Made by a program: the position numbers and the translations under genes | Source: Glaciihabitans tibetensis | GTDB lineage: Bacteria; Actinomycetota; Actinomycetes; Actinomycetales; Microbacteriaceae | Assembly (NCBI RefSeq): GCF_003003265.1 | Contig: NZ_PVTL01000001.1 | Span: 1 to 64,000, forward strand | Direction of reading: 5' to 3' | Length of the DNA stretch: 64,000 nt | The notes under the pieces: generated by a model | The model's database searches: none | What the model was told of the DNA's origin: nothing | Seen by the model: only the letters and a program-made list of their open reading frames with translations | In this document: positions 1-9,055 of the stretch, in pieces | Layout: each line of letters starts with the position of its first letter | Numbering within the stretch: position 1 is the first letter of the stretch

Positions 1-171
1 CGCCAAGGGTTTGTGCGTTCCAGCACGAGTGGAGTTGACCATAAGGACTTCCTGTCTGCCACCAGAAATCCCTCACAACAGGCTGACACAGAGGGTCCAG
101 AAACTGAAGTGTCACGTTGCGTCGGGTCCAAAAACTCACGTGTCTCGTTTGGTCGAAACCAACGAAACAGT

Positions 172-352
172 TGCGACCAAACAAGTCACCTCGGCGAGGG
201 GGTGGTACTGGGTGTGGCTGCAGTTGCGACTAAACGTGGCACTTCGGCGAGGGGTGGTTCTGGGTGTGGCTGCGGTTGCGACTAAACGTGGCACTTCGGC
301 GAGGGGTGGTTCTGGGTGTGGCTGCGGTTGCGACTAAACCTGGCACTTCAGC
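172..352. repeat. 52-bp tandem repeat, about three copies
   Basis: Roughly three copies of a 52-53 bp unit lie here. The phrase ACTTCGGC recurs at 241 and 293 (spacing 52), and a diverged first copy begins near 188 with one extra G. Each unit contains a TTGCGACTAAAC core and a GT-rich half. The reading frames through it are only repeat translations, so I call no gene. Together with the flanking sequence, positions 1-382 hold nothing else I can name. It lies downstream of the DUF3515 gene, which is transcribed toward it. Confidence 0.85.
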
Positions 353-384
353 AGAGAGTGACGCGGGGCCGAACGGGACACCGC

Positions 385-458
385 GGCTACAGCTACAGCT
401 ACAGCCACTGCTACGGCTATTGCCGCTACGGCTACGGCTACGGCTACGGCTGCTGCTA
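385..458 (-). repeat. Hexanucleotide array of in-frame CCGTAG/CTGTAG units after the DUF3515 stop
   Basis: Read on the minus strand, the DUF3515 gene ends in the codons CCG TAG (stop at 458-456). The DNA beyond it repeats CCGTAG and CTGTAG-like hexamers. TAG triplets occur in the same frame at plus positions 444, 438, 432, 426, 417, 411, 399, 393 and 387. The last codon plus stop is therefore iterated about nine times. Just inside the gene, a second hexamer (GGAAAC) encodes the Thr-Glu tail. Replication slippage is the simplest origin. Confidence 0.9.
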
Positions 459-974
459 CGGCGTTTCCGTTTCCGTTTCCGTCGGTGCGTCGACGGGGGA
501 GCCGCCCTCCAGGATTTCATCGGGAGTGACGCACGCACGTTCGGACGGAATGATGCTGACGGCGGCGGACAGGTCGGTCAGTGCGGTACTGCCACTGACG
601 TTCTCGCTATTGACCACCACGGCGATGGCCGGGTCGCGCCCGTACGTAATGAAGGTGAAGTTCGGGTCGTCCTCGGGGTCGCGCAGCCAATCGATCCCAT
701 CGACGGTGACGCAGGTCAGGCTCGCGGTCGGGTCGGGCACCGCGACGCCGCAGTAGAGAAGCACGTCCGCGGGACTGCCCCAGGCACTGGTGGCCTGCGC
801 GTTGGTATCGCGCTGACCCAGCTCGGCAACATACTCGGGCAGACGCGTGGTGACCTCGGCGCATTCGGGGTTCGCCGCGTCGGTCGCCGGTGTCAGCGGA
901 ACGGTCTGCGAGCATCCGGTCAATAAACCAAGGGCCAGCACCGCCAGCGCGGTCAGGCGAAGCGTCGCTCTCAT
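456..974 (-). CDS. DUF3515 family lipoprotein
   Basis: A 172-residue secreted lipoprotein. The N-terminus has Arg, a hydrophobic stretch and the lipobox LLTGC (Cys about residue 21), so it is probably anchored on the outer face of the membrane. The body carries conserved Cys residues and matches the actinobacterial DUF3515 family, whose members commonly sit next to thiL, as here (divergent, 24 bp between starts). Function is unknown. The ATG at 974 is chosen because it places the signal peptide at the start; the frame stays open upstream but runs into thiL. The C-terminus is a Thr-Glu repeat (TETETETP) encoded by a hexanucleotide repeat, likely a recent expansion. Confidence 0.85.
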   Translation of the reverse strand: MRATLRLTALAVLALGLLTGCSQTVPLTPATDAANPECAEVTTRLPEYVAELGQRDTNAQATSAWGSPADVLLYCGVAVPDPTASLTCVTVDGIDWLRDPEDDPNFTFITYGRDPAIAVVVNSENVSGSTALTDLSAAVSIIPSERACVTPDEILEGGSPVDAPTETETETP

Positions 975-998
975 CGCATTCAGACTACCGTGGACACC

Positions 999-1988
999 AT
1001 GACCACAGCCGACACCCTCGACGGCATCGGGGAGTCGGCGACGCTGGCGCGAATCTTCCCCCGGTTGCCCGCGTCTTCGTTGCAATTGCTCGGCCCCGGT
1101 GACGACTGCGCCGTGGTGGCGGCCCCGGACGGACGCTTCGTCGTCACGACCGACATGATGATCCACGGGCCGGACTTTCGCCTCGCCTGGTCGAGCCCGC
1201 ACGACCTCGGGTGGAAGGCTGCGGCGTCCAACCTCGCCGATGTCGCCGCGATGGGCGCGGTGCCGACCGCGCTTGTCGTAGCGATCGCCGCCCCCGCTAC
1301 GTCGCCTGTTTCCCTACTTGAGGGCATCTCCGATGGACTTCGCGACGGTCTCGCCGCCCTCGCGCCCGGCTGCGGGGTGGTCGGGGGAGACCTGTCCGTC
1401 TCCAACACCCTGACCATCACCGTCACCGCGTTCGGCGACCTCGAGGGGCGCGCTCCCGTGCGGCGCTCCGGCGCGCGGATCGGCGACGTGATTGCTGTCG
1501 CGGGGGTTCTTGGCATGGCTGCGGCCGGGCTGCGCCTTCTGTTCGCCGACGCGGTTGTTGGGGGAGAACCGGATGCTACGGCCGCCGCGATCCTGCGTGC
1601 GAGGCATCCCGCCCTCATCTCGGCCCAGCTCGCCCCGACACCCCCGATCTTCGCCGGACGAATTGCCGCCCTCGCCGGCGCCACGGCGATGCTCGACCTC
1701 AGCGACGGGCTCGCCCTCGACGCGCGACGCATGGCCCGGGCGAGCGGAGTCTCGATCAACCTGGATTCTGGCGCCGTGGGATCTCGCGCGGCGCTCGACG
1801 GCGGGGAGGATCACTCGCTGCTCGCCGCGTTTGGCGCGGAGGCCCCGCTGCCCGCGGAGTTTCGGCGGATCGGCGTTGTGCAGGCCGCGGATCCGGGCCA
1901 CGGACCCGGGGTGCTGGTCGACGGACAGCCGTACGATGCCCTCGGTGGATGGGACCCCTACGCGGGGTGGAATGGAGAAACCGGATGA
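999..1988 (+). CDS. thiL: Thiamine-monophosphate kinase
   Basis: ATP-dependent phosphorylation of thiamine phosphate to thiamine diphosphate, the last step of thiamine cofactor synthesis, in the cytosol. The protein is about 329 residues, normal for ThiL. It has the metal/ATP motif GPGDDCAV at about 32-40, the TTDMMIHGPDF motif that follows, and MLDLSDGLALD near residue 231. A GTG at 990 in the same frame is an alternative start; the ATG at 999 fits the family N-terminus. The stop overlaps the start of the next gene (ATGA), indicating translational coupling with the small ArsR regulator. Confidence 0.93.
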   Translation: MTTADTLDGIGESATLARIFPRLPASSLQLLGPGDDCAVVAAPDGRFVVTTDMMIHGPDFRLAWSSPHDLGWKAAASNLADVAAMGAVPTALVVAIAAPATSPVSLLEGISDGLRDGLAALAPGCGVVGGDLSVSNTLTITVTAFGDLEGRAPVRRSGARIGDVIAVAGVLGMAAAGLRLLFADAVVGGEPDATAAAILRARHPALISAQLAPTPPIFAGRIAALAGATAMLDLSDGLALDARRMARASGVSINLDSGAVGSRAALDGGEDHSLLAAFGAEAPLPAEFRRIGVVQAADPGHGPGVLVDGQPYDALGGWDPYAGWNGETG

Positions 1989-2254
1989 GTCCGAACCAGC
2001 TGGGGCAGGCCGACATCTTCACGGCGATTGGCGATGCGCGTCGCCGCCGCATCCTGGAGTTGCTCGCCGAGAAGGAACGATCGGTCGGGGAGTTGACCAT
2101 CGAGCTCGGCATCGCGCAGCCCTCGGTGTCGCAGCATCTCGCGGTGTTGCGCGGTGTCGGCGTCGTTGCGGTCGAGAAGCGAGGCACCAGCTCGATCTAC
2201 CACCTCGAGCGCGACCCGCTCGCCGCCGTCATCGGCTGGATCGCCGCGCTCTGA
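1985..2254 (+). CDS. ArsR-family winged-helix regulator (small)
   Basis: A compact 89-residue DNA-binding protein consisting almost only of a winged helix-turn-helix: a helix with RRRRILELL, the turn ELGIAQPSVSQHL at about 42-54, and a wing with KRGTSSIYHL. No Cys metal-sensing motif (ELCVCDL type) is present, so it is not an obvious metal sensor. The start at 1985 overlaps the thiL stop by four bases. A small ArsR plus a VOC or SRPBCC protein is a common pair in actinobacteria, and a VOC protein follows 102 bp downstream. Its target is probably local but cannot be shown. Confidence 0.85.
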   Translation: MSPNQLGQADIFTAIGDARRRRILELLAEKERSVGELTIELGIAQPSVSQHLAVLRGVGVVAVEKRGTSSIYHLERDPLAAVIGWIAAL

Positions 2255-2356
2255 CCCGTTGTTCCGAACCGCGGGGCCCCCTAGAGTCCATCGTGAGTTG
2301 GGACACCCGGCGCGGCTGCGTCGTGTGCGAAGGCGCGAGACGAGGAGGAGATCACC

Positions 2357-2737
2357 ATGAGCGGTCAGGTTGTGCACTTCGAAATCCCGGCAGAGAACGT
2401 CGACCGGGCGTCAGAGTTTTATCGTTCGGCATTCAGCTGGGACGTGACCCCCGTCAAGGGCATGAATTACTGGGGCCTGACTACCACGCCCCATGATGAC
2501 GAGGGGTCTCCGTTGGCTCCCGGAGCGATCAACGGCGGATTGTTCGAGCGGGACGCGAAGCTGACCACACCGATTCTCACGATTGACGTGGCCGACATCG
2601 ATGCCGCGCTGGCGAAAATCGAGGAGCTCGGCGGAGCGACCGTGCAACCGAAGGCGGACGTGCCCGGGATGGGGTTCTCCGCCTACTTCACTGACAGCGA
2701 AGGCAACCTCATGGGGTTGTGGCAGAACCTGGAGTAG
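2357..2737 (+). CDS. VOC (glyoxalase/bleomycin-resistance fold) family protein
   Basis: A 126-residue single-domain vicinal oxygen chelate protein. It begins VHFEIPAENVDRASEFYR, the usual first beta-alpha unit with a His metal ligand, and ends DSEGNLMGLWQ, the usual last strand. Length and motifs fit the PhnB/glyoxalase-like branch, whose substrates are mostly unknown. A strong ribosome binding site (GAGGAGG) precedes the ATG. It follows an ArsR-type regulator and converges on rsmD with a 12-bp gap. Confidence 0.85.
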   Translation: MSGQVVHFEIPAENVDRASEFYRSAFSWDVTPVKGMNYWGLTTTPHDDEGSPLAPGAINGGLFERDAKLTTPILTIDVADIDAALAKIEELGGATVQPKADVPGMGFSAYFTDSEGNLMGLWQNLE

Positions 2738-2749
2738 AGGAGACCGGTT

Positions 2750-3316
2750 CTAGGACGGACGTAGCCAGAAGAGCGACGTGTCGCCGTAGTCCTTGCGCCG
2801 CTCCAGTTCGAGCCCCTCGGGCCAGACGGGAGCGGCGCCGCGGGAGCTGCGTTCGAGCACCACCACCGCATCCTCCGAGAGTCGATGCACCAGGGCGGCA
2901 AGGTTCGCTTCAACTTCGGCGTTCGAAAACTCGTAGGGCGGATCGATGAACACGATGTCCCAGGGTTGCCTTGGTGTGTCGAGAAACTGCTGAACCGCCG
3001 ATCCCGACACGTCGATGGTGAGTTTCGACCCGCGCGGGGCTGCCTTGAGTACCGTCGCCGCGTTTTTTTTGCACGCGGTGGTCGCCGCAGACGCTTTGTC
3101 GACGAGGATGACGGATGCCGCTCCGCGGGACGCAGCCTCGAGACCCAGGGCACCGCTGCCGGCGTACAGGTCGACCACGCGGGCGCCGGAGATCACCCCG
3201 CGCGCGTCGAGGGAGGAGAAGATCGCCTCGCGCACGCGGTCGCTGGTGGGCCGGGTTCCGGCAGGGGGAACCACGATCGTGAGGGAGCCGGCAAAACCGG
3301 AAATGATGCGCGCCAT
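2750..3316 (-). CDS. rsmD: 16S rRNA (guanine966-N2)-methyltransferase
   Basis: SAM-dependent methylation of G966 in 16S rRNA during 30S assembly. The 188-residue protein is normal for RsmD. It shows the N-terminal MARIISG, the TRPTSDRVREAIFSSL signature at about 21-36, SAM-binding motif I (VVDLYAGSGALGLEA, 47-61) and the catalytic DPPY at 125-128. rsmD usually adjoins recG and coaD in actinobacteria; here an acyl-CoA dehydrogenase gene separates it from recG and it points the opposite way. Confidence 0.95.
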   Translation of the reverse strand: MARIISGFAGSLTIVVPPAGTRPTSDRVREAIFSSLDARGVISGARVVDLYAGSGALGLEAASRGAASVILVDKASAATTACKKNAATVLKAAPRGSKLTIDVSGSAVQQFLDTPRQPWDIVFIDPPYEFSNAEVEANLAALVHRLSEDAVVVLERSSRGAAPVWPEGLELERRKDYGDTSLFWLRPS

Positions 3317-3435
3317 GGTGCTTCAACGGTACCGCTCCGCCATTCCGACAAGTGACGGCGCCTCATGCGCGGAGCCGTTAGTGGCTATTCGACAACGTTT
3401 TCGCCCTGCAGCGCCGGAAAGCTCACAATCGGGGG

Positions 3436-5148
3436 ATGGGCATCGTCGACCGTACCGTCAAACCAAGTTTCGCCAAATCACTGTTCCTGGGGCAGGTGGC
3501 GAGCGAACTGGTGATGCCCTATCCGAACTTCACCCCGGAGGAAGCGGGGCGGGTGGCGGCCGCGACCACCAGCGCCCGCGAATACCTCGCCGAGAGCTAC
3601 GACCCGTGGGAGGCCGAGCGTGAGGGGTGGGTCGGCGACCGCGTCATCCGCGAGCTGGGAGAACGGGGGCTCACCGGACTGTTCATCGACGAGCAATACG
3701 GCGGCCTCGGGCTGAGCCAGACCGGGTACTGCCGGGTGATGGAGGAATTCGGTCGGGTCGACGCCGCCCTGAGCGTGGTGATGGGCGTGCACCAATCCAT
3801 CGGGTCCAAGCCGCTCTTTCTCTACGGCACCGACGACCAGAAGGCGCGCTGGCTGCCGGACCTCGCCGCCGGTCGCAAACTCGCCGCGTTCGTGCTGACC
3901 GAACCGAACGTGGGATCCGACGCGTTCCACCTCGAGACCTGGGCCGAGCGGCAGTCCGACGGCTCGTGGCTGCTCAACGGCGAGAAACGGTGGATCGGCA
4001 ACGGGGATCGCGATGTGCTCACGGTCTTCGCCCAGAGCGACCTCGGCCACGTCGCCCTGATCGTGGAGAAGGGCATGGACGGGCTGTCCACCGGACCCCG
4101 CTTCGAAACCCTGGGCTTGAAGGCGAACCACCTGCAGCGGGTGCACTTCAAGAACGTGCGGGTGCCGGCCGAGAATCTGCTCGGCGAGCCCGGTGACGGC
4201 TTTCGGATTGCCATGAATACCTTGAATAACGGGCGGATGTCGATGGGCACAGCCATTTCGGGTGGCATGAAACAGTTCCTCCAGCTGAGTATCGAGCACA
4301 CCACGACCCGCCAGCAGTTCGGTCGCCCGCTGATCGACTTCGAACTTGTCGAGGACAAGCTCGCCTGGATGAACACGCAGATCTACGGCCTCGAATCCAC
4401 CAGCTACCTCACCACCGGACTCGTCGACCGGGGCGTCGCCGACTTCGCGCTGGAGTCCGCGATGACCAAGGTGCGCGCCAGCGACACCGGCTGGTACGCC
4501 CTCAACCGGGCGGTGCAGGTTCACGGCGGCGAGGCGTACATGGCCGACCATCCGCTGTCGAAGGCACTGCGCGACTTTCGGATCTTCCCGATCTTCGAGG
4601 GCTCCAACGACGTGATGCGCGCCTATGTTGCGCTGAACGGTCTCAAGGCACTCAGCGAGGACCTCCCCGACGTCGCGTCGCTGAAGATCTCCGACCCCGC
4701 GAAGTCGCTCGGCATCATCGGTCCGTATATTGCTGGGCGGATGTCGCGGGCCCTCCGCCCCGAGAAGCTGCTTGGTGCCCACGCGGCCGTAGCAAAGCAG
4801 GCGACTGCGGTGTCGGAACAGACCGGGCGATTGCGGGACCGAGCAGAGGCGGCACTCCGCAAGCACGGCAAAAACGTGCAGGAAAAGCAGCTCGTGCAGA
4901 AGCGGTTGTCGGAAGCAGCCTCGGGCATCTACTCGCAGGTCGCGGTGATCAGCCGCATCTCGGCGGCGCTCAGTCGGGACGGCGTCGCCGCATCAGCCGA
5001 CGAAAAGACCGTTGCGATCAACTTCTGCAAGAGCGCCGAGCGCGAGGTCGGCCGCCAGCTGCGCGCGCTCGAAATTAACGACGACCGGCACACCCGAATG
5101 ATCGGCGCGTCGGTGAGAAAGAGCGCGGGGTACTCGTTCAGCCTGTAG
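3436..5148 (+). CDS. Acyl-CoA dehydrogenase family protein
   Basis: FAD-dependent alpha,beta-dehydrogenation of an acyl-CoA thioester. The 570-residue protein has the N-terminal helical domain, the FAD/substrate motif AFVLTEPNVGSDA, the KRWIGNG loop, and the catalytic region FPIFEGSNDVMR with the candidate catalytic Glu near residue 387. A C-terminal extension of about 160 residues goes beyond the usual 380-residue enzyme, as in the long family related to very-long-chain enzymes. It sits alone between rsmD and recG with no other beta-oxidation genes, so the substrate is unknown. Confidence 0.9.
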   Translation: MGIVDRTVKPSFAKSLFLGQVASELVMPYPNFTPEEAGRVAAATTSAREYLAESYDPWEAEREGWVGDRVIRELGERGLTGLFIDEQYGGLGLSQTGYCRVMEEFGRVDAALSVVMGVHQSIGSKPLFLYGTDDQKARWLPDLAAGRKLAAFVLTEPNVGSDAFHLETWAERQSDGSWLLNGEKRWIGNGDRDVLTVFAQSDLGHVALIVEKGMDGLSTGPRFETLGLKANHLQRVHFKNVRVPAENLLGEPGDGFRIAMNTLNNGRMSMGTAISGGMKQFLQLSIEHTTTRQQFGRPLIDFELVEDKLAWMNTQIYGLESTSYLTTGLVDRGVADFALESAMTKVRASDTGWYALNRAVQVHGGEAYMADHPLSKALRDFRIFPIFEGSNDVMRAYVALNGLKALSEDLPDVASLKISDPAKSLGIIGPYIAGRMSRALRPEKLLGAHAAVAKQATAVSEQTGRLRDRAEAALRKHGKNVQEKQLVQKRLSEAASGIYSQVAVISRISAALSRDGVAASADEKTVAINFCKSAEREVGRQLRALEINDDRHTRMIGASVRKSAGYSFSL

Positions 5149-5244
5149 GTGGGGGCGCAGTCGCCGGTTATTGGATGCGGTCGCGTAACTCACGCCTGTG
5201 GGTGCAGCGGCGCGCGCGTCGGAGGCGGACGATAACCTCAAACG

Positions 5245-7491
5245 GTGACAACGCCTTTCGACGTCGACCCGCTCGACGTAAAGCTCAGCACCGCGGTGGG
5301 TGGACGCACGGCGGCCGCCCTCAGCAAGGGCCTCGGTCTCGAAACGGTGGGCGACCTGCTCACCCACTTTCCCCGCCGGTACGCCCGCCTCGGAGAGTTG
5401 ACCGCGCTCGCCGAGCTTGAGCTTGACGCGAACGTCACCATCGTCGCCGAGGTATTGCAGGTGGTCGAGCGCACGATGAAGTCGAAGCGCGGCAGCATCG
5501 TCGAGGCGAAGATCACCGACGGTAACGGCATCCTGACCCTCACCTTCTTCAACCAGGCGTGGCGCATGAAGGAGCTGAAAGCCGGGGTGCGGGGAATGTT
5601 TTCCGGCAAAATCAGCGATTACCGTGGCATGCGCCAGCTGGCCCACCCGAACTACCAACTCTTTGACACCGAGCTGGATGACGCGGGAGTGGCCATCGAG
5701 CTGCAGAAGGTTCTCAAACCCATCCCGATCTACCCCGCGACCGCTGCGATGCCGTCCTGGTCGATCCAGGACGCGGTCGGGTTGGTGTTGCACTCGCTCG
5801 ACACCAACCCCCTCGTCGACCCGGTGCCGCTGGGTGTGCGCGCCGAGAAAAACCTGTTGCCTTTCTCGCGCGCGATCGAACTCATCCACCGCCCGGCGAA
5901 AGACGCCGACTGGCTGCAGGCGCGCGACAGCCTGCGCTTCCAGGAGGCGTTCGTGCTGCAGGCGGCGCTGCTGCAACAGCGCGCCCAGTTGCGCCTGGCG
6001 ACCGCCGTCATCCGCACTCCCGGAGAGATGGCCACCGGATTCGACCGTTCGCTGCCGTTCACTCTGACGAGCGACCAGAAGCAGGTGGGGGAGGAGATCG
6101 CCCGCGACCTCGCAACCCTCGCCCCGATGAACCGGCTGCTCCAGGGTGAGGTCGGCTCCGGCAAGACCCTCGTGGCGCTGCGGGCGATGCTCTCGGTCGC
6201 GGACTCGGGCGGACAATCGGCGTTGCTTGCGCCCACCGAGGTGCTCGCCGCGCAACACCTGCGGTCAATCGTCGCAACGCTCGGGCCCGATCTCGCCGCC
6301 CGGTTGCGCCCCACCCTGCTGACCGGTCAGTTGAGCGCGGCCGAGCGCCGCAAGGCCCTGCTTGCCGCGGTGTCGGGCAGTGCGCACATTGTTATCGGCA
6401 CCCATGCGCTGCTCGGGGACGCCGTGAACTTCTATGACCTCGGATTGGTAGTCGTCGACGAACAGCACCGGTTCGGGGTCGAGCAGCGCGAGGCGCTGCG
6501 GCAAAAGGGCACAACCCCGCCGCACGTTCTCGTTCTGACGGCAACCCCGATCCCGCGCACGGTCGCGATGACCGTCTTCGGTGACCTCGACATTTCGACG
6601 ATCGCCGAGCTGCCGTCTGGGCGCGTTCCGATTAGGAGTTTTGTCGTTCCCTACGCGAACAAGGTGTTGTTCGGGCGCATCTGGGGACGGGTGGCCGAAG
6701 AAATTGGCCAGGGCCGCCAGGCTTTTGTGGTCTGCCCCGCAATCGACGCGAACGTGGTCGAACCCGCAGAGCCGCTCGAGGGCGAGGCCCGAACCGCGGC
6801 CGGGGCCGAAACCACGCCAGACAAGTCGGGCACGGCGGGGCCGGCGCAAACCACGGCGGCTGGTGCAACCGCGCGGCCCATCGCGACGGTGACCGACATT
6901 ACCGAGCGATTGCGCCAGCGCCCAGAGTTGGCGCAGTCCCGCATTGCCTCACTTCACGGGCGGATGTCGAGTGATGAAAAAGACACGATCATGCGTGCCT
7001 TCGCCGCGGGGGACATCGACATCCTGGTCGCGACGACGGTGATCGAGGTCGGGGTCGATGTTCCGAACGCCTCCACGATGGTGATCCTCGATGCGGAGCG
7101 GTTCGGGGTGTCCCAGCTGCACCAGCTGCGCGGGCGGGTCGGCCGCGGCTCGGTGCCCGGAATGGCGATGTTTGTCACCGGGGCGGAGGAGGAGACTCTC
7201 GGGCGCGAGAGAGTCGAGGCCGTGGCATCCACCCTTGATGGCTTTGAATTGGCACAAAAAGACCTCGAACTGCGGCGGGAGGGCAATGTGCTCGGCGTGA
7301 CGCAATCCGGCGGAAAGTCGAGCCTACGGCTGCTACGCGTCGTCAAAGACGAGGACCTCATCCGCGACGCGCGCGAGGTAGCCGACCGGATCCTTGGGCT
7401 CGATCCCACCCTCGACGAGCACCCGGCGCTGCGGGGCGCACTGCGACGACGCCTCGACGAAACAGAAGCCGCGTTCCTCGCTAAGAACTAG
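5245..7491 (+). CDS. recG: ATP-dependent DNA helicase RecG
   Basis: A branch-migration helicase that remodels stalled forks and Holliday junctions. The 748-residue protein shows an OB-type wedge domain in the first 150 residues, Walker A (GEVGSGKTLVAL, about residue 298), motif II DEQH, motif III TATPIPRTVAM and the C-terminal LRGRVGRG motif VI. Between the helicase lobes is a low-complexity Ala/Thr/Gly insertion (about residues 505-550, near 6760-6880) not common to all RecG. Start is GTG at 5245. coaD follows after 51 bp. Confidence 0.96.
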   Translation: MTTPFDVDPLDVKLSTAVGGRTAAALSKGLGLETVGDLLTHFPRRYARLGELTALAELELDANVTIVAEVLQVVERTMKSKRGSIVEAKITDGNGILTLTFFNQAWRMKELKAGVRGMFSGKISDYRGMRQLAHPNYQLFDTELDDAGVAIELQKVLKPIPIYPATAAMPSWSIQDAVGLVLHSLDTNPLVDPVPLGVRAEKNLLPFSRAIELIHRPAKDADWLQARDSLRFQEAFVLQAALLQQRAQLRLATAVIRTPGEMATGFDRSLPFTLTSDQKQVGEEIARDLATLAPMNRLLQGEVGSGKTLVALRAMLSVADSGGQSALLAPTEVLAAQHLRSIVATLGPDLAARLRPTLLTGQLSAAERRKALLAAVSGSAHIVIGTHALLGDAVNFYDLGLVVVDEQHRFGVEQREALRQKGTTPPHVLVLTATPIPRTVAMTVFGDLDISTIAELPSGRVPIRSFVVPYANKVLFGRIWGRVAEEIGQGRQAFVVCPAIDANVVEPAEPLEGEARTAAGAETTPDKSGTAGPAQTTAAGATARPIATVTDITERLRQRPELAQSRIASLHGRMSSDEKDTIMRAFAAGDIDILVATTVIEVGVDVPNASTMVILDAERFGVSQLHQLRGRVGRGSVPGMAMFVTGAEEETLGRERVEAVASTLDGFELAQKDLELRREGNVLGVTQSGGKSSLRLLRVVKDEDLIRDAREVADRILGLDPTLDEHPALRGALRRRLDETEAAFLAKN

Positions 7492-7542
7492 GCGCAGAAG
7501 GCCTGTCACAAGTCGGTAACGTGCACCCGATAGGGTGAAGCC

Positions 7543-8028
7543 ATGAGCAGGATCGCAGTCGTTCCTGGGTCGTTTGACCCGGTCACTCTTGGACATCTCG
7601 ACGTGATCGGCCGTGCTGCCGGGCTCTTCGATGAATTGCACGTGCTGGTGGTGCACAACCCCGGCAAAACGGCGATGCTTCCGGTTCCCCAACGGGTGTC
7701 GCTCATCCAGGAGTCGGTGGCTGAGGCGGGTTTGCCCGGCACCATTCTGGTGACCAGCTGGAGCGTCGGGCTGCTGGTCGACTACTGCACCGAGGTCGGC
7801 GCCAGCGTCATCATCAAGGGCATTCGATCTCAGGTGGATGTCGCGTACGAAACACCCATGGCGTTGGTCAACCGCAACCTCGCGGCCGTGGAGACGGTGT
7901 TTCTGCTGCCCAACCCCGCGAACGCCTACGTGTCGAGTTCGCTCGTGCGCCAGGTTGCCGCGCTCGGGGGCGATGTCGCGCCCTACGTACCCCGCGCGGT
8001 GGTGGACTTCCTTAAGCGAGACTTGTAA
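7543..8028 (+). CDS. coaD: Pantetheine-phosphate adenylyltransferase
   Basis: Transfers AMP from ATP to 4'-phosphopantetheine in coenzyme A synthesis. The 161-residue length is standard. It has [13 protein letters not shown] with the nucleotidyltransferase GH motif (residues 8-20), the NRNLA segment and the SSSLVRQ motif near residue 131. Stop and next start are two bases apart, so the F420-dependent glucose-6-phosphate dehydrogenase gene is likely cotranscribed. In related genomes coaD is often followed by yceD-rpmF; here about 29 kb of accessory genes intervene. Confidence 0.96.
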   Translation: MSRIAVVPGSFDPVTLGHLDVIGRAAGLFDELHVLVVHNPGKTAMLPVPQRVSLIQESVAEAGLPGTILVTSWSVGLLVDYCTEVGASVIIKGIRSQVDVAYETPMALVNRNLAAVETVFLLPNPANAYVSSSLVRQVAALGGDVAPYVPRAVVDFLKRDL

Positions 8029-8030
8029 AC

Positions 8031-9053
8031 ATGCTTCCTCTCAAACTTGGTTATAAAGCTTCAGCCGAGCAGTTTGCGCCGCGCGAACTCGTCGAGATTG
8101 CGGTTGCCGCCGAGCAGCACGGCTTCGAGTCCGTCGCGGTGAGCGACCACTTCCAGCCCTGGCGGCACACCGGGGGGCACGCGCCGTTCTCGCTCGCCTG
8201 GATGGCCGCGGTGGGGGAGCGCACGTCGACGATCCAGATCGGCACCTCGGTGATGACCCCGACGTTCCGCTACAACCCGGCGGTCATAGCGCAGGCCTTC
8301 GCCACGCTCGGCTGCCTCTACCCCGGGCGAATCATGCTCGGCGTCGGCACGGGTGAGGCGCTCAACGAGATCGCCACCGGATTCCGTGGCGCGGGCGAAC
8401 AGGACTGGCCCGAGTTCAAGGAGCGCTACGCGCGCCTGCGCGAAGCGATTGCGTTGATGCGCGCGCTCTGGAGCGAAGACCGGGTCAACTTTGAGGGCGA
8501 GTACTACTCCACCCACGATGCGAGCATCTACGACCGCCCGGAGGGCGGCATCCCCGTCTATATCGCCGCAGGGGGACCCTTGGTCGCCGGGTACGCCGGA
8601 CGCGCGGGGGACGGCTTCATCTGCACCTCCGGCAAGGGAATGGACCTGTATACGGAGAAACTGCTGCCCGCGGTCGCCGCGGGAGCCGAGAAGGTCGGAC
8701 GCGACGTCGGCGAGATCGACCACATGATCGAGATCAAACTCTCCTACGACCCCGACCCGGAGCTGGCTCTCGAGAACACCCGGTTCTGGGCGCCCCTGTC
8801 GCTGTCGAAGGAACAGAAGCACGACATCACCGACCCGTCCGAGATGGAGAAGGCAGCCGACGCGCTGCCCATCGAGCAGGTCGCTCAGCGCTGGATCGTC
8901 GGGTCGGATCCCGACGAGACCGTCGCGCGTATCGGTGAATACATCGACGCCGGATTCAACCACCTCGTGTTTCACGCTCCCGGGCACGACCAGGCCCGGT
9001 TTATGACCGCGTTCGAGAACGACCTCGCCCCGCGACTGCGCGCGCGCGGGTAG
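8031..9053 (+). CDS. fgd: F420-dependent glucose-6-phosphate dehydrogenase
   Basis: Oxidises glucose 6-phosphate to 6-phosphogluconolactone while reducing F420 to F420H2, the main source of reduced F420 in actinobacteria. The 340-residue protein follows mycobacterial FGD1 nearly residue for residue at the N-terminus. It keeps the family's key positions: Glu13, His40 and Trp44 in SDHFQPW, and Glu109 in GTGEALNE. A four-residue insertion occurs after ATGFRGAG. The C-terminal half retains [15 protein letters not shown] and FHAPGHDQ. It opens the F420 block and is followed after two bases by another LLM enzyme. Confidence 0.95.
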   Translation: MLPLKLGYKASAEQFAPRELVEIAVAAEQHGFESVAVSDHFQPWRHTGGHAPFSLAWMAAVGERTSTIQIGTSVMTPTFRYNPAVIAQAFATLGCLYPGRIMLGVGTGEALNEIATGFRGAGEQDWPEFKERYARLREAIALMRALWSEDRVNFEGEYYSTHDASIYDRPEGGIPVYIAAGGPLVAGYAGRAGDGFICTSGKGMDLYTEKLLPAVAAGAEKVGRDVGEIDHMIEIKLSYDPDPELALENTRFWAPLSLSKEQKHDITDPSEMEKAADALPIEQVAQRWIVGSDPDETVARIGEYIDAGFNHLVFHAPGHDQARFMTAFENDLAPRLRARG

Positions 9054-9055
9054 CG

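Noticed and set aside
172-352. CRISPR array
   Set aside because: Units are directly adjacent with no unique spacers, and no cas genes are present.
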